Shown here in pieces: positions 4,792 through 5,801 of a stretch of 5,801 nucleotides of DNA (its first letter is position 1; each line of letters opens with the position of its first letter). Position numbers and translations under genes: made by a program. The notes below the pieces were generated by a model. It was not told the DNA's origin. It saw only the letters and a program-made list of their open reading frames with translations, and searched no databases. The stretch is from Bacillota bacterium (GTDB lineage Bacteria; Bacillota; Clostridia; Oscillospirales; Ruminococcaceae): NCBI GenBank assembly GCA_023457175.1, contig JAEWMM010000240.1, positions 1-5,801 of the forward strand, given 5' to 3'.

Positions 4792-5801
4792 TTAAGCGCC
4801 GGTTTTTTCAGAGAGTGCCAGTTCAAGCAGGCGGGTGATCAATTCACCATAGGTCATGCCGGAAGCGATCATCATTTTGGGATACATGCTGATGGAGGTA
4901 AAGCCCGGCAGCGTATTGATTTCGTTGAGCAGCACCGTTCCATCCTTTTTCACAAAAAAATCCACGCGGGCAAGCCCCCGGCAATTCAATGTGCGGTAGA
5001 CGATAAGGGCCAGCTCACGCACGCGTACGGCGCTCTCTTCAGAAATGCAGGCCGGAATATACAGCCTGGCATGGTCGTTTTTATACTTGGTGTCATAATC
5101 ATAAAAACCGTCGGGGCTGACAATTTCACCGGTGGTGGGGGCGACGGGCTCAAGATTGCCCATCACGGCGCATTCGATCTCCTGCGCGGTTACGAGCTCT
5201 TCGACAATGACGCGGCGGTCTTCGGCAAAGGCCAGCTTTAACGCGGCAAAAAAGCCATCGGCGTCGTTGGCGCGCGAACAGCCCACCGACGAGCCGGAAT
5301 TGGCGGGCTTGACAAAGCAGGGGTATCCAAGCGCTTGGGCTACCCGCCGCTCAGCCGCAGCCATATCCTCCTCGCGGCAGACCATCTGCCATTTGGCCAT
5401 CGGCACACCGGCCTGCTCGGCCACAATGTGGGTGTAGACCTTGTCAAACCCAAGGGCCGAGGCGGTCACGCCGCAGCCGACAAAGGGAACGCCCGAAAGG
5501 GTTATCAGGCCCTGTAACGCGCCGTCCTCGCAGTTTTGGCCGTGAACGGCGGGGAAAATGACATCAATCTTAACGGTGCGCACGCCGCCCGGCTCAAACA
5601 CGAGCAGCCCATGGGTATCTCTATCGGGCGAAAGCACCGCCGGGGTGGCGTTTTGCTGCCAGCCGTCCGCCGTCAGCCCTTCGGCGTCGCCATGGTAGAG
5701 CAGCCAGCGGCCCTCTCTGGTGATACCGGCCAGCACCGGCTCAAAGCAGTTTTTGTCGATGTTGTTGATGATGGAAGCCGCACTTCGCAGCGACACTTCA
5801 T
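4792..5801 (-). CDS. ddl: D-alanine--D-alanine ligase (5' end outside window)
   Basis: An ATP-grasp ligase that joins two D-alanines in the cytoplasm for the peptidoglycan pentapeptide. About 336 residues are visible. The frame enters the window edge reading (X)-E-V-S-L-R-S, which matches the conserved E-x-E-V-S segment of Ddl, so about 15-20 N-terminal residues with the GG-rich first strand are missing; the in-frame GTG at 5794-5796 is not the start. Counting that GTG codon as residue 1, visible motifs are HGQNCEDGALQGL (85-97), the ATP-binding FVKPANSGSSVG (161-172), the omega-loop FYDYDTKY (231-238), and the metal- and substrate-binding NEINTLPGFTSISMYP (291-306). The tyrosine in the omega-loop and the general sequence fit a D-Ala-D-Ala enzyme rather than a vancomycin-resistance D-Ala-D-Lac ligase. 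The TAA stop at 4792-4794 abuts the ribosome binding site of the DUF1934 gene, so they are probably one operon. Confidence 0.95.
   Translation of the reverse strand, partial: EVSLRSAASIINNIDKNCFEPVLAGITREGRWLLYHGDAEGLTADGWQQNATPAVLSPDRDTHGLLVFEPGGVRTVKIDVIFPAVHGQNCEDGALQGLITLSGVPFVGCGVTASALGFDKVYTHIVAEQAGVPMAKWQMVCREEDMAAAERRVAQALGYPCFVKPANSGSSVGCSRANDADGFFAALKLAFAEDRRVIVEELVTAQEIECAVMGNLEPVAPTTGEIVSPDGFYDYDTKYKNDHARLYIPACISEESAVRVRELALIVYRTLNCRGLARVDFFVKKDGTVLLNEINTLPGFTSISMYPKMMIASGMTYGELITRLLELALSEKTGA

Noticed and set aside
5794..5796. GTG as the ddl start codon
   Set aside because: The frame continues upstream with Glu, and the sequence matches the interior E-V-S motif of Ddl, so the true start lies outside the window.
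4792..5801. Vancomycin-resistance type ligase (VanA/VanG-like)
   Set aside because: The omega-loop keeps FYDYDTKY as in ordinary D-Ala-D-Ala ligases, and the gene sits in a housekeeping cluster with no van regulatory or dehydrogenase genes.

Overview
The window looks like the chromosome of a moderately high-GC Firmicute of the class Clostridia, plausibly near Oscillospiraceae/Ruminococcaceae. The reasons are the gene order ddl, DUF1934 gene, argS, the clostridial style of the arginyl-tRNA synthetase (HMGN in place of the HIGH motif), a QueT-family ECF transporter subunit, and strong AGGAG-type ribosome binding sites. The taxonomic placement is inference. No phage, transposon, CRISPR, rRNA or tRNA gene is visible.

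Layout. Positions 1-1273 (+ strand) hold the 3' end of one probable flavodoxin-fold oxidoreductase and a complete second one (354 aa) 12 nt downstream, apparently in one transcription unit. Positions 1274-1625 contain no credible gene. They carry several inverted repeats, a good-looking + strand promoter that points antisense into queT, and the queT terminator. Everything from 5801 down to 1626 is on the minus strand. It begins with D-alanine--D-alanine ligase (its first residues lie beyond the window edge). A DUF1934 (YwiB-like) gene follows 14 nt later and is interrupted by an in-frame TAA. After a 110-nt gap with tandem repeats comes argS, which ends in a strong terminator. The separate queT unit has its own promoter and a structured leader of about 130 nt.

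How the genes relate. ddl (peptidoglycan precursor synthesis), the DUF1934 gene and argS (tRNA charging) form a housekeeping cluster; argS and DUF1934 genes are neighbours in many Firmicutes. queT encodes a small membrane S-component predicted to take up a queuosine precursor with an energy-coupling module encoded elsewhere. Its leader begins almost at the predicted transcription start and can fold into two mutually exclusive hairpins. This makes it the best candidate for an unassigned regulatory RNA here, with a preQ1-type riboswitch as the leading guess. The + strand flavoproteins are probably redox enzymes of unknown substrate.

Most worth a second look: the single in-frame stop in an otherwise intact DUF1934 gene, the queT leader RNA with an operator-like palindrome at its promoter, the antisense promoter at the queT 3' end, and the two-part flavoprotein at 209-1273. 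I see no clear evidence of a wholly new multi-gene system.
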